64,000 bases of DNA from NORP309 sp964352735. GTDB taxonomy: Bacteria; Pseudomonadota; Gammaproteobacteria; Xanthomonadales; Marinicellaceae. The stretch lies in NCBI GenBank assembly GCA_964352735.1, contig CAYGTC010000003.1, positions 1-64,000 of the forward strand, written 5' to 3'. A model generated the notes under the pieces. That model did no database searches, was not told the origin of the DNA, and saw only the letters and a list, made by a program, of their open reading frames with translations. Within the stretch, counting starts at the first letter, position 1, and each line of letters opens with the position of its first letter. A program made the translations under genes and the position numbers. Shown here in pieces: positions 43,115 through 51,201 of this stretch.

Positions 43115-43738
43115 TTAGATAGAGTACTGGTGTTTTTTTAGATAACTCATCCACTGCTGCTTTGTGTTGAGGTTATAAAGTATTGTTTCACTTTCTGTTG
43201 ATAACCAGAAAATTTGTTCTATGGGTAATTTTCTTATTTCTTTATTCAATTGGCTAGAATCGGGCTGTTGAATCAAACATTTGGTAAATTCTTTACTTAA
43301 TATAATGGGGTGGCCTGATTGATTATTGTACGTTGGTTTAACCACACAATGATTGGTTTTTTCTGTGAGGTCATTTATGATTTTTTGAGTGGGAAGAGCA
43401 TGGTCGATATGAAGAATTATTGCATGTTGCCAAGATGAACTTTGAACACTTTTCAAAACGTGTTTTAAGGTGGAGAAGGCACCCATTTCTGGCCTATTAT
43501 TGATAAAGGCTTTGGTCTGATTGTTTTTTAAAAAATGTGATTGCTTGAGGTATTTTTCATGATCATAGCCCAAGCCAATATAGATTTTTTTCAAGCCTAA
43601 ATCATGAAAAAACTGGATTTGCTGATCAATCCAATAAGCATCACGAATTTTTCTCAAGCCTTTTGTTGTTTCTGCCCTGGTTGATTGGCCCCCGGCTAAG
43701 ATAATAACAATATGGTTTTCAAATCGTTGTTTCATCAT
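43115..43738 (-). CDS. MocA/MobA-like molybdenum cofactor nucleotidyltransferase
   Basis: A 207-residue NTP-transferase fold protein. The nucleotide-binding loop is IILAGGQSTRAETTKGL, a variant of LAGGxSxRMGxxK. A metal-binding Asp is in LHIDHAL, and SGHPIIL follows. It should attach CMP (or GMP) to molybdopterin. It is divergent from a xanthine-dehydrogenase-family pair that uses molybdopterin cytosine dinucleotide, which supports a MocA-like role. The Arg of the loop is kept but the usual MG after it is not, and overall similarity is modest. Confidence 0.75.
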   Translation of the reverse strand: MMKQRFENHIVIILAGGQSTRAETTKGLRKIRDAYWIDQQIQFFHDLGLKKIYIGLGYDHEKYLKQSHFLKNNQTKAFINNRPEMGAFSTLKHVLKSVQSSSWQHAIILHIDHALPTQKIINDLTEKTNHCVVKPTYNNQSGHPIILSKEFTKCLIQQPDSSQLNKEIRKLPIEQIFWLSTESETILYNLNTKQQWMSYLKKHQYSI

Positions 43739-43862
43739 ATGGTTTTTTTGGGTATAGGTGTAGAGTTATGGACAGAGAGATTTTGGTTTTTACCGTGTTA
43801 TGCTTGGGTATTAATATGATACAATGAATACCATGTCATTTCACCAAATGGGTAAGTAGATC

Positions 43863-44327
43863 ATGATAAAACTCAATATTAATAATAAAGATTATGAAGT
43901 GGATGTTCCTGAAGATATGCCATTGTTGTGGGCGTTAAGGGATATAGTTGATTTAAAAGGCACCAAATACGGTTGCGGTATTGGGCAATGCGGTGCTTGT
44001 ACCGTCCATATCAATGGCACACCAACACGGTCGTGTTTATATCCAGTCGGTGCGGTTCAAACATCTGCTATTACCACCATTGAAGGATTGATGAAAAACG
44101 ATGAGTTTCATCCAGTACAAAAAGCTTGGAAAAAGCTCAATGTTGCACAATGCGGTTTTTGTCAATCTGGCCAAATCATGTCTGCAGTAGCCTTATTGAA
44201 TAATAATAAATCACCCAGTGATGAAGACATTGATAATGCCATGTCTGGTAATATTTGTCGATGTGGTACTTATACTCGAATAAGAAAAGCCATCAAAAAA
44301 GCCGCACAGGAGTCAAATCATGAGTAA
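43863..44327 (+). CDS. (2Fe-2S) small subunit of a molybdenum hydroxylase
   Basis: A 154-residue protein with two 2Fe-2S clusters: plant-type ligands Cys38, Cys43, Cys46 and Cys58, and helical-domain ligands Cys97, Cys100, Cys132 and Cys134. It transfers electrons from the molybdenum subunit encoded next, in the manner of isoquinoline 1-oxidoreductase alpha subunit. It overlaps that gene by 8 nt, so the two are coupled. It has no signal of its own and would be carried by the Tat signal of the partner. Confidence 0.95.
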   Translation: MIKLNINNKDYEVDVPEDMPLLWALRDIVDLKGTKYGCGIGQCGACTVHINGTPTRSCLYPVGAVQTSAITTIEGLMKNDEFHPVQKAWKKLNVAQCGFCQSGQIMSAVALLNNNKSPSDEDIDNAMSGNICRCGTYTRIRKAIKKAAQESNHE

Positions 44328-46545
44328 ACTCAACAATGAATTAAGTCGTCGAGATTTCCTCAAAGGTATCGGCGTTGCATCTGGTGGATTGATCATAGGT
44401 TTAAATATGAGCTCTTGCACGGTGAGAAAACATCATGCCTATGGTGATGATCGTATCATTCCTAATGTGTGGATAAGCCTCATGAAGGATGGTAATACTT
44501 ACCTTGTGGTTCATCGATCAGAAATGGGCCAGGGCATCAGAACATCACTTGCCGCAGTTTTAGCGGATGAAATGGGCGCTGATTTGTCTCATGTCAGTAT
44601 TGAACAAGCCATTGGTGATGAAAAATATGGCAATCAAAATACAGACGGTTCCAGAAGTGTAAGAAATTTTCTGACTACCTTGAGAAAGGCTGGTGCAACA
44701 GTGAGAGAATTATTAATCGAAGCTGGTGCAAAGCACATGAAAGTACGCAAAAAGGACTGTTTTGCTGATGGTCATTATGTTCATCATAAACCCAGTGGAG
44801 AAAAAGTATTCTTTGGTGAGTTGGTTGAGCGCGCCAAAACATTGGATTTGCCCGAAGATCCCCAGTTAAAAGATGTATCAGATTTTAGATATATCGGTAC
44901 AGAAATTGATAATTTGGACAATGATTTGTTGATTTCTGGTCGTGCGGTTTATGGTATCGATAGTCAAATGGATGGTATGGTTTATGCTTCATTGAAAAGA
45001 ACGCCCATCATTGGAGGAAAAGTAAAGTCCATCAAAAAAGATAAAACCTTGGCTTTTCCCGGTGTAATCGATGTGATTGAAATTGAAGGGACACCTGGGC
45101 CTGCTTTATTTAATCCATTGGCCAGTGTTGCCGTGATTGCAAGTAATACATGGGCTGCTGAACAAGGCAAAAAATTATTAGAGGTTGAATGGGATAACGA
45201 AGGCAATGATAATCAAGAATATAACAGTGATGATTATAAAATTAAGCTTAAGGAATCGTTGAAAAAACAAGGAACAGAACACCGCAATGATGGCGATGTT
45301 TATGCTGTATTTAATGAAGTAAATGAACAAAAAGGACAAATGGTAGAAGCTTTATATTATGCACCACACTTGGCCCATTCACCCATGGAAACACCTGCGG
45401 CACTGGCATGGGTTCAGGAAGACCGATGTGATGTCTGGGCATGTGTTCAAACACCTCAAAACGCCCAATCTTTGGTCGCAAAAGAATTGGGGTTAGACAA
45501 ATCAAAAGTTGTCATCAATGTTACTTTTTTAGGCGGTGGTTTTGGTCGAAAATCCAAACCTGATTTTGTGGTTGAAGCGGTCAAATTATCAAAAATGATG
45601 AAAAAACCAGTGAAGGTTTTTTGGAGTCGTGAAGATGAGATACAAAATGGTTATTTTCATTCGGTTTCTGCTCAATACCACAAAGCTGCAATTGATAAAA
45701 ATAACAATGTAACAGCGTGGTTACATCGATCAGATTTCCCACCCATATCTGCGACATTCGATCCAGAGGCCAGAGGACCTGGTGGAGGCGTTTCTCAAGG
45801 TGCAACAACCATGCCATATGCTATTGAAAATGTTAGGGTTGAAGCAGGTGATGCAAAAGCCCATGTGAGAATAGGCTGGTTGCGATCGGTTTACAGTATA
45901 TTTCATGGGTTCAGTGTTAATTCATTTGTCGATGAGTTGGCTCATCACCGAAATATGGATCCTTTAGAGCACCACTTGAGTTTGATTGGATCAGACAGAA
46001 GATTGTTTGACGATGACGGCAGTGCAGAATATAAGTTTGATACTGATCGGTTAAAAACTGTTCTTAAAAAAGCTGCCAGTAATGCAAATTGGGGTAAAAC
46101 CTTGCCTGATGGTCATGGTATGGGTTTGGCAGTGCAATACAGTTTTTTCAGTTATGTGGCTCAGGTGATTGAGGTTTCCGTTATAAACAACCGTCTTAAT
46201 GTTCATGAAATACATTCGGTTATAGATTGTGGAATGGTTGTCAATAAAGATGCGGTCATGAATCAAATGGAAGGTGCTGCTATTTTTGGTTTATCATTGA
46301 GTTTGTTTGGCGATATTACCGCCAAATCAGGAAAAATTCAACAAAGTAACTTTCATGATTATCCGATGTTAAGGATGAATCAAGCGCCTAAAATTCATGT
46401 TGAAATTTTACAAACAGATAATCCAGCTACTGGAGTTGGGGAGCCTGGAGTACCGCCCATAGCACCAGCGCTAACTAATGCGATTTTTGCGGCCACAGGT
46501 AAAAGATATAGAGAGTTGCCCATGAGTAAACATGGACTGGTTTAA
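44320..46545 (+). CDS. Tat-exported molybdopterin-binding subunit (isoquinoline 1-oxidoreductase beta-like)
   Basis: A 741-residue molybdenum hydroxylase large subunit. The N-terminus is a twin-arginine signal (SRRDFLKG, Arg10-Arg11) with a following hydrophobic stretch ending SSC. The catalytic glutamate is Glu708 in GVGEPGVPP. Molybdopterin-binding segments HRSEMGQG and GGGFGRKSKPDF are present. The two-gene form without a FAD subunit passes electrons to a cytochrome or quinone in the periplasm. The substrate is an aldehyde or N-heterocycle and cannot be named. The divergent MocA-like gene may mature the cofactor. Confidence 0.95.
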   Translation: MSKLNNELSRRDFLKGIGVASGGLIIGLNMSSCTVRKHHAYGDDRIIPNVWISLMKDGNTYLVVHRSEMGQGIRTSLAAVLADEMGADLSHVSIEQAIGDEKYGNQNTDGSRSVRNFLTTLRKAGATVRELLIEAGAKHMKVRKKDCFADGHYVHHKPSGEKVFFGELVERAKTLDLPEDPQLKDVSDFRYIGTEIDNLDNDLLISGRAVYGIDSQMDGMVYASLKRTPIIGGKVKSIKKDKTLAFPGVIDVIEIEGTPGPALFNPLASVAVIASNTWAAEQGKKLLEVEWDNEGNDNQEYNSDDYKIKLKESLKKQGTEHRNDGDVYAVFNEVNEQKGQMVEALYYAPHLAHSPMETPAALAWVQEDRCDVWACVQTPQNAQSLVAKELGLDKSKVVINVTFLGGGFGRKSKPDFVVEAVKLSKMMKKPVKVFWSREDEIQNGYFHSVSAQYHKAAIDKNNNVTAWLHRSDFPPISATFDPEARGPGGGVSQGATTMPYAIENVRVEAGDAKAHVRIGWLRSVYSIFHGFSVNSFVDELAHHRNMDPLEHHLSLIGSDRRLFDDDGSAEYKFDTDRLKTVLKKAASNANWGKTLPDGHGMGLAVQYSFFSYVAQVIEVSVINNRLNVHEIHSVIDCGMVVNKDAVMNQMEGAAIFGLSLSLFGDITAKSGKIQQSNFHDYPMLRMNQAPKIHVEILQTDNPATGVGEPGVPPIAPALTNAIFAATGKRYRELPMSKHGLV

Positions 46546-46568
46546 GTTATTGGAGCGTTAAGTTTTGA

Positions 46569-48422
46569 TTAAACTTTAATGAACATATTGACAGAAATTA
46601 ACATCACAAAGATGAAAATAACGGACATCAAACTACCAACCCTCAAAAAATCTTTGACCTTGTAGCCGCCAGGTCCCATGATTAATGCACTGACTTGATG
46701 GGTTGGTAATATGAAGGCATTTGATGTGGCCAAGGCTACAATTAAAGCATATATGGTTGGATTTCCACCAGTTTCAAGGGCGATATTGATTGCCAATGGC
46801 ACCAATAATACAGTGGCCCCAACATTGGACATGACCAAACTGAATACGGTGGCCAATATCGCTATGGCGAATTGGTAAACATATTGGTTGACATCCCCCA
46901 GCCCAGATATGGTTTGTTGCGCAACCCACGCGGCGGTTCCAGTGTGTTCCATTGCATAACCCAAAGGAATCAGGCATGCCAATAAAAAAACTGTTTTCCA
47001 ACTGACTGCTCGATAAGCTTCATCAATATGTATAACGCCGGTAATAATCATGCCAATGGCACCAGTTAGTAAGGCTATCGATAATTTAAAATCTGTAAAA
47101 ATTACCAAACCCAATGCTAACGCAAAAAACAATAAGGCAAATGGCACTTTTTGCGGCCTTTCCTGTTCGGTAGGTATGTCTCCAACCAAGGCGACATTTC
47201 TACTGCTGCTTAAACCTGATTGGTCTCTCCAGCCCCCAAAAATCACAAAGGTGTCTCCCAATTTTAGAGACAAATTATACATTTGTTCGCCTTTATAAAT
47301 CTCGTTACCTCGTGAAATGGCGGCAATTGTAATGCCGTATTCCTTTCTAAAATGAAAATCACTTAAGCTTTTACCAAGAAACCTCGAACCTGGAACAACA
47401 ACGGCTTCGGAAAAACCTGAGTTTGAAGCACTGAAAGTGTGTTTGAACTCTTTAAGACCATTGATCGGTATGAGTTTGTATTTTTTGCTAAAATTTTCAA
47501 CGTCCTCAGGTTTGCCTAATACGCCAATTGTGTCGCCTGACCATAAGTAATAATTTCTAGACGGAGATAGTTTTCTGTGTCCTTCTGAGTTGAGTGCCAG
47601 TACGGTAATCTTATCCTCAAATAAGGCTTCTAGTTCAAGAATCGTTTGACCAATCAAAGGGCTGTTTTTACTGATGACCAACTCTTTTTTGTTATTATAA
47701 ATGCCATAACTTTCTTCAAAATAATCGTCAGACTTTTGAGCGACATTATTATTTGACATTTGCATGTCAGGCAATAAAAATCGGCCAATAAAAAGGAAAT
47801 AGATGATGCCGGTCAAAAGCAATGCAATACCAATCGGAGTCACATCGAACAAGCCAAAATTCTTTAAGGTTTCTGCGCCAGGTGGCAGCGATCTATTTGA
47901 TGTTTCTAATAAATCATTTAATAATATCAATGGTGATGAACCCACCATGGTAACAGTACCGCCAAGGATTGCACAAAAACCCATTGGCATTAACAAACGG
48001 CTTAAGGGGATGGTGGTTTGAGTAGAAATTCTACTCATGACAGGTAAAAAGAGGGCGGTTGCACCAACATTTTGCATGAAGCCTGAAATGACACCAACAG
48101 TACTTGATACCACTGGGATAACACTTTTCTCAGATTTTCCACCGATTTTCATAATGAAACTGGCCACTTTGTTCATCACACCAGTTCTGTCCAAACCTGC
48201 ACCCAGTATCATCACAGCAATGATTGAGAGTACAGCATTGGATGCAAAACCATCGAATAAGTGGTTATCTGGAACCAATTCAGTTAAACCCAAAAAAACC
48301 AAAATTAAAATAGCAGCAACATCAAGTCTGATGACTTCGGTGACAAATAAAATCACAGTATAAGCCAAAATGGCCAGTACCATCATCATCTCATTATTCA
48401 GTGCCAGTGCTGCAATTTCCAT
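46569..48422 (-). CDS. SLC13/DASS-type permease with two RCK_C (TrkA-C) domains
   Basis: A 617-residue transporter. Membrane helices cover about 10-215 and 400-617, split by a cytoplasmic part with two TrkA_C-like domains (about 240-300 and 325-395). Family motifs in the helices include FMQNVGATALFLPV and SNVGATVLLVP, repeated in the two halves as in dicarboxylate/sulfate transporters. It probably moves an anion with sodium; the substrate is unknown. It begins 7 nt after trmB on the same strand, so the two may be co-transcribed although unrelated in function. Confidence 0.92.
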   Translation of the reverse strand: MEIAALALNNEMMMVLAILAYTVILFVTEVIRLDVAAILILVFLGLTELVPDNHLFDGFASNAVLSIIAVMILGAGLDRTGVMNKVASFIMKIGGKSEKSVIPVVSSTVGVISGFMQNVGATALFLPVMSRISTQTTIPLSRLLMPMGFCAILGGTVTMVGSSPLILLNDLLETSNRSLPPGAETLKNFGLFDVTPIGIALLLTGIIYFLFIGRFLLPDMQMSNNNVAQKSDDYFEESYGIYNNKKELVISKNSPLIGQTILELEALFEDKITVLALNSEGHRKLSPSRNYYLWSGDTIGVLGKPEDVENFSKKYKLIPINGLKEFKHTFSASNSGFSEAVVVPGSRFLGKSLSDFHFRKEYGITIAAISRGNEIYKGEQMYNLSLKLGDTFVIFGGWRDQSGLSSSRNVALVGDIPTEQERPQKVPFALLFFALALGLVIFTDFKLSIALLTGAIGMIITGVIHIDEAYRAVSWKTVFLLACLIPLGYAMEHTGTAAWVAQQTISGLGDVNQYVYQFAIAILATVFSLVMSNVGATVLLVPLAINIALETGGNPTIYALIVALATSNAFILPTHQVSALIMGPGGYKVKDFLRVGSLMSVIFIFVMLISVNMFIKV

Positions 48423-48429
48423 TAATTCA

Positions 48430-49113
48430 TTATTTATTGATGCGGTAAATTAAATCATAACTGTTATGTCCCAATTTAAAGCCCCTTCTTTCAAATTTTG
48501 TGATGGGCCTCCAATCAGGTCTTTGGGTAAATCCATTGTTCTTTTCTATATTTATAAAGTCTTTAAATTCAGCAAAAACCTCTTGAATATGCTCTGCATA
48601 TTCTTGCCAGTCTGTGGCCATATGAATATAAGATCCATTGTTCATCTTTTCTGCTATAAGAGTCAAAAATGTTTCTTGAATCAAACGCCTTTTGTGGTGT
48701 CTTTTTTTGTGCCAAGGATCAGGAAAATAAATATGTAATGCGTCAATGCTGTTTGTTTTAAAACAGTCCTTAATGACTTCAACACCATCATATTGATATA
48801 TTCTGATGTTTTTTAAGTCATGTTTTTCCATGTTTAATAATAAATGCCCCACACCAGGAGCGTGGACTTCCATTCCTACGAAATTAATATGAGGACACAT
48901 TTGAGCAATGTGTATCAAAGATTCTCCATTGCCAAATCCAACATCCAAATAGACTGGATTATCATTGCCAAAGGCTTCACTTTTATTAAAGATCTGTGTT
49001 TCATCAAGTAAAAATTGTGGGAGAAGTTCATCTAACGCTCGCTTTTGGCCGGCTGTAAGTTTGCCTGCACGCATAACAAAACTTCTGATCTTATGTTGAA
49101 TGGTATTTGCCAT
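48430..49113 (-). CDS. trmB: tRNA (guanine-N7-)-methyltransferase
   Basis: A 227-residue enzyme that methylates G46 of tRNA with SAM. Motifs are YLDVGFGNGESL (SAM site), GMEVHAPGVGHLL, the TrmB hallmark YFPDPWHKKRHHKRRL, and the C-terminal TKFERRGFKLGH. The length is as in other gammaproteobacteria. The SLC13 permease follows after 7 nt. Confidence 0.97.
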   Translation of the reverse strand: MANTIQHKIRSFVMRAGKLTAGQKRALDELLPQFLLDETQIFNKSEAFGNDNPVYLDVGFGNGESLIHIAQMCPHINFVGMEVHAPGVGHLLLNMEKHDLKNIRIYQYDGVEVIKDCFKTNSIDALHIYFPDPWHKKRHHKRRLIQETFLTLIAEKMNNGSYIHMATDWQEYAEHIQEVFAEFKDFINIEKNNGFTQRPDWRPITKFERRGFKLGHNSYDLIYRINK

Positions 49114-49272
49114 TGTTGATTTTGCTTTTCAAATTTCTCAGGTGAGACTTGATTTTAACGTGTATGGGTGTATAGTCAATACTTTTTAATCATTGTATCA
49201 ATTACTTATCTATGAGAAAAATACATTCGCATCAATTGTTAAAATTGTTGACAAAGTTTTGTGGTTCTTCAG

Positions 49273-50043
49273 ATGACTGATACAGAGACACAAAAAAGAA
49301 TGGTGACAATGGTCACTTATAATATACATCGAGCGATTGGTCTTGATCGACGTTTCCGTCCTCAGCGAATCATTGATATTTTAAATGAGATAGACGCTGA
49401 TATTGTTTTATTGCAAGAAGTTGATGAAGGTGTTCCAAGATCTCGTGAATTGAATTTGGCAAAAGAGATTTCGCAAGCATGTCACTTTCCATATTATGCA
49501 TTGGGGCATAATGTATCGCTGAAAAAAGGTTATTATGGTAATGCGACATTAAGTCGTTTTCCAATTGTGCGTGAAAGGAACATCAATTTGACCATTGACA
49601 ACAGAAAACGGCGGGGTTGTCAGCATACGATTTTATCAATTGATCATCCCGGTAAGAATGATATCCTCTTAGATGTTTTTAATTTACACTTAGGTTTGTC
49701 TGCCAAAGAACGTCAAAAACAAGCTGGTTTGTTGTTTCATTCTTCAGAATATCGACGAGTCACTAAAAATACCCCGTGTATTGTTGCAGGAGATTTCAAT
49801 GATTGGAGATCATTGTTAAGGGCTTTATTCATTGAAGGGATGGAGTTTAATTGTGCAACAGATAAAAGTGTTCCCAGAGGTGAAGTGCCATTAAAGACAT
49901 TTCCTTCATTTTCGCCAAAAGGAGGTTTGGATAGGATTTATTATAAAGGCCCCATACAAATGAGTGAGGTCAGCCTCTACAAGAAAAAAATCGCCAGAAT
50001 TGCAAGTGATCATTTGCCAATAGTGTTTGAATTCTTATTATGA
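49273..50043 (+). CDS. Endonuclease/exonuclease/phosphatase (EEP) family protein
   Basis: A 256-residue phosphodiesterase or phosphatase fold. Signatures are TYNIHRAIG, LLQEVDEG (metal Glu), FNLHLGL, IVAGDFNDW and the closing IASDHLPIVF (catalytic Asp-His). No signal peptide. The frame opens with a GTG at 49261; neither start has a good ribosome site, and an ATG at 49297 just before TYNIHR is also possible. The closest well-known group is YbhP-like, sometimes placed with cardiolipin synthase. A terminator follows. Confidence 0.9.
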   Translation: MTDTETQKRMVTMVTYNIHRAIGLDRRFRPQRIIDILNEIDADIVLLQEVDEGVPRSRELNLAKEISQACHFPYYALGHNVSLKKGYYGNATLSRFPIVRERNINLTIDNRKRRGCQHTILSIDHPGKNDILLDVFNLHLGLSAKERQKQAGLLFHSSEYRRVTKNTPCIVAGDFNDWRSLLRALFIEGMEFNCATDKSVPRGEVPLKTFPSFSPKGGLDRIYYKGPIQMSEVSLYKKKIARIASDHLPIVFEFLL

Positions 50044-50057
50044 GGTTTCATTATAAT

Positions 50058-50083
50058 AAAACCGCTTTATTGCGGTTTTATTT
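50058..50083 (+). terminator. Intrinsic terminator after the EEP gene
   Basis: An AAAACCGC/GCGGTTTT stem with a TTTATT loop, followed by ATTT. It lies directly before R2 copy 2. Confidence 0.82.
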
Positions 50084-50088
50084 AACTT

Positions 50089-50247
50089 GAGAACTCTGCA
50101 TGAGTCTGGGTCTTTTGAAAAAAGAATTTAAAAGCTCAAGTTCAAGGCAGGAAACGCTAGTAATAGTAGGCTATTGGTGAGTTTTCTAACGCAGAAATTG
50201 AGCTTTTCAAACTTTTTTAAATGGGTCATGACTTATGCAGAGGTCTC
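50089..50247. mobile_element. R2 MITE copy 2
   Basis: 159 bp, in inverse orientation to copy 1. The ends are GAGAACTCTGCATGAGT and ACTTATGCAGAGGTCTC. Inside, GAAAAGCTCAATTTCTGCGTTAG is shared with copy 1 on the other strand. No clear target duplication is left (AACTT versus TGTAC). It ends 17 nt from the stop of the Hsp20 gene. Confidence 0.85.
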
Positions 50248-50263
50248 TGTACTTATTTATTCA

Positions 50264-50749
50264 TCAAGCAATATTGTTTTTGACTATTTTAGGTTTTTCA
50301 CTTTCACAAGAGTTTCCTATTGAGTCTACATGTGAATTGATTTTGATGGTCTTAGGCTTGTTGGCCTCAGGAATCTCACGTACTAACTGTATATGCAGCA
50401 AGCCGTTTTCCATGGTTGCAGTCGTAATTTTAACATGATCGGCTAATTGAAATTTCCTTTCGAAAGAACGGGTTGCAATGCCTCTATGTAAATATTTTCG
50501 TTCCACATCGTTTGTGATCTTACCTCTGACCGAGAGCGTGTTTTGTTCAGAAGTTATTTCAACATCATTCTCGGTAAAACCTGCCAGTGCTAAAGTGATT
50601 TGGTATGTGTTCTCTTCTAATGTCTCTATGTTATATGGAGGGTAAGAAGCGTTGTTTTGATCGATTCTTTGGGCTTGATTCATCATTTGACCAAGGCGAT
50701 CAAATCCAACAGAGGTACGAAATAAAGGGCTTAAATCTAAGTTCATCAT
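50264..50749 (-). CDS. Small heat shock protein (Hsp20/IbpA-like)
   Basis: A 161-residue holdase chaperone. The alpha-crystallin domain (about 40-130) has YNIETLEENTYQITLALAGF, the class-A-type RGIATRSFERKFQLADHV block and the NGLLHIQLVREIPE end. It binds aggregating proteins for the DnaK/ClpB system. The C-terminal extension is longer than in E. coli IbpA and rich in Lys, Ser and Glu. Heat control is visible at two levels: a sigma-32 promoter and a leader hairpin over the Shine-Dalgarno. Confidence 0.95.
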   Translation of the reverse strand: MMNLDLSPLFRTSVGFDRLGQMMNQAQRIDQNNASYPPYNIETLEENTYQITLALAGFTENDVEITSEQNTLSVRGKITNDVERKYLHRGIATRSFERKFQLADHVKITTATMENGLLHIQLVREIPEANKPKTIKINSHVDSIGNSCESEKPKIVKNNIA

Positions 50750-50812
50750 ATATTCTCCTATTAAGCAATATAATTGTTTGTTTGTGTCTGGCTCATTAGA
50801 GCCCAGACCATT
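50750..50812 (-). promoter_or_regulatory. ROSE-like RNA thermometer in the hsp20 leader
   Basis: In the transcript the Shine-Dalgarno AGGAG (plus-strand 50755-50759) pairs with TTGCT (50764-50768) across a 4-nt loop, extended by ATATT/AATAT. ROSE elements have this YTGCT-AGGA pairing. An upstream hairpin TCTGG(G)CTC/GAGCCAGA is also present (about 50785-50807). Confidence 0.65.
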
Positions 50813-50849
50813 GGTTTTAGTTAATCCCTATCGGCGATTAACAACAACT

Positions 50850-50877
50850 ATATGAGTGTTAAAACAATTATTTCAAG
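50850..50877 (-). promoter_or_regulatory. Sigma-32 heat-shock promoter of hsp20
   Basis: On the minus strand CTTGAAA (50877-50871), a 14-nt spacer and CTCATAT (50856-50850) match the RpoH consensus CTTGAAA-N13-15-CCCATnT with one mismatch. It gives a leader of about 90 nt. Confidence 0.75.
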
Positions 50878-51036
50878 ACAGTAACAACATTTTTTTTTGT
50901 ACTATGGGAGACTTTTGTTCGATTTGTGAATGAAGATAAAAAGTTTAAAAAAGCGTCCTTCTAAGTTTTGCGTCTTGATTGACACATTTTTGATTCTTTT
51001 TCTCAATCACCCAGAATCCAACAAAGTTCTCTATGG

Positions 51037-51195
51037 GAGATCTCAGCATAACTAGATGGCGAAAGAAAAAATAGAGAAAATTTTTCAAATTGAGGCAAAA
51101 ATCGCAGGGAATAGCTGGCTATTGACCAGGTTTTTAACAAAAAGTTGATAAATTTAATCATTTTTTACTCGTCACTGTAGTTATACTGAGGTCTC
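51037..51195. mobile_element. R2 MITE copy 3, diverged
   Basis: 159 bp with ends GAGATCTCAGCATAACT and AGTTATACTGAGGTCTC, flanked by TATGG on both sides (51032-51036 and 51196-51200). The interior differs strongly from copies 1 and 2, but length and ends agree. Confidence 0.78.
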
Positions 51196-51201
51196 TATGG
51201 G

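Noticed and set aside
43115..43738. Calling the gene mobA or mocA by symbol
   Set aside because: The fold is clear, but the GMP or CMP preference cannot be decided from sequence; only the neighbourhood suggests MocA.
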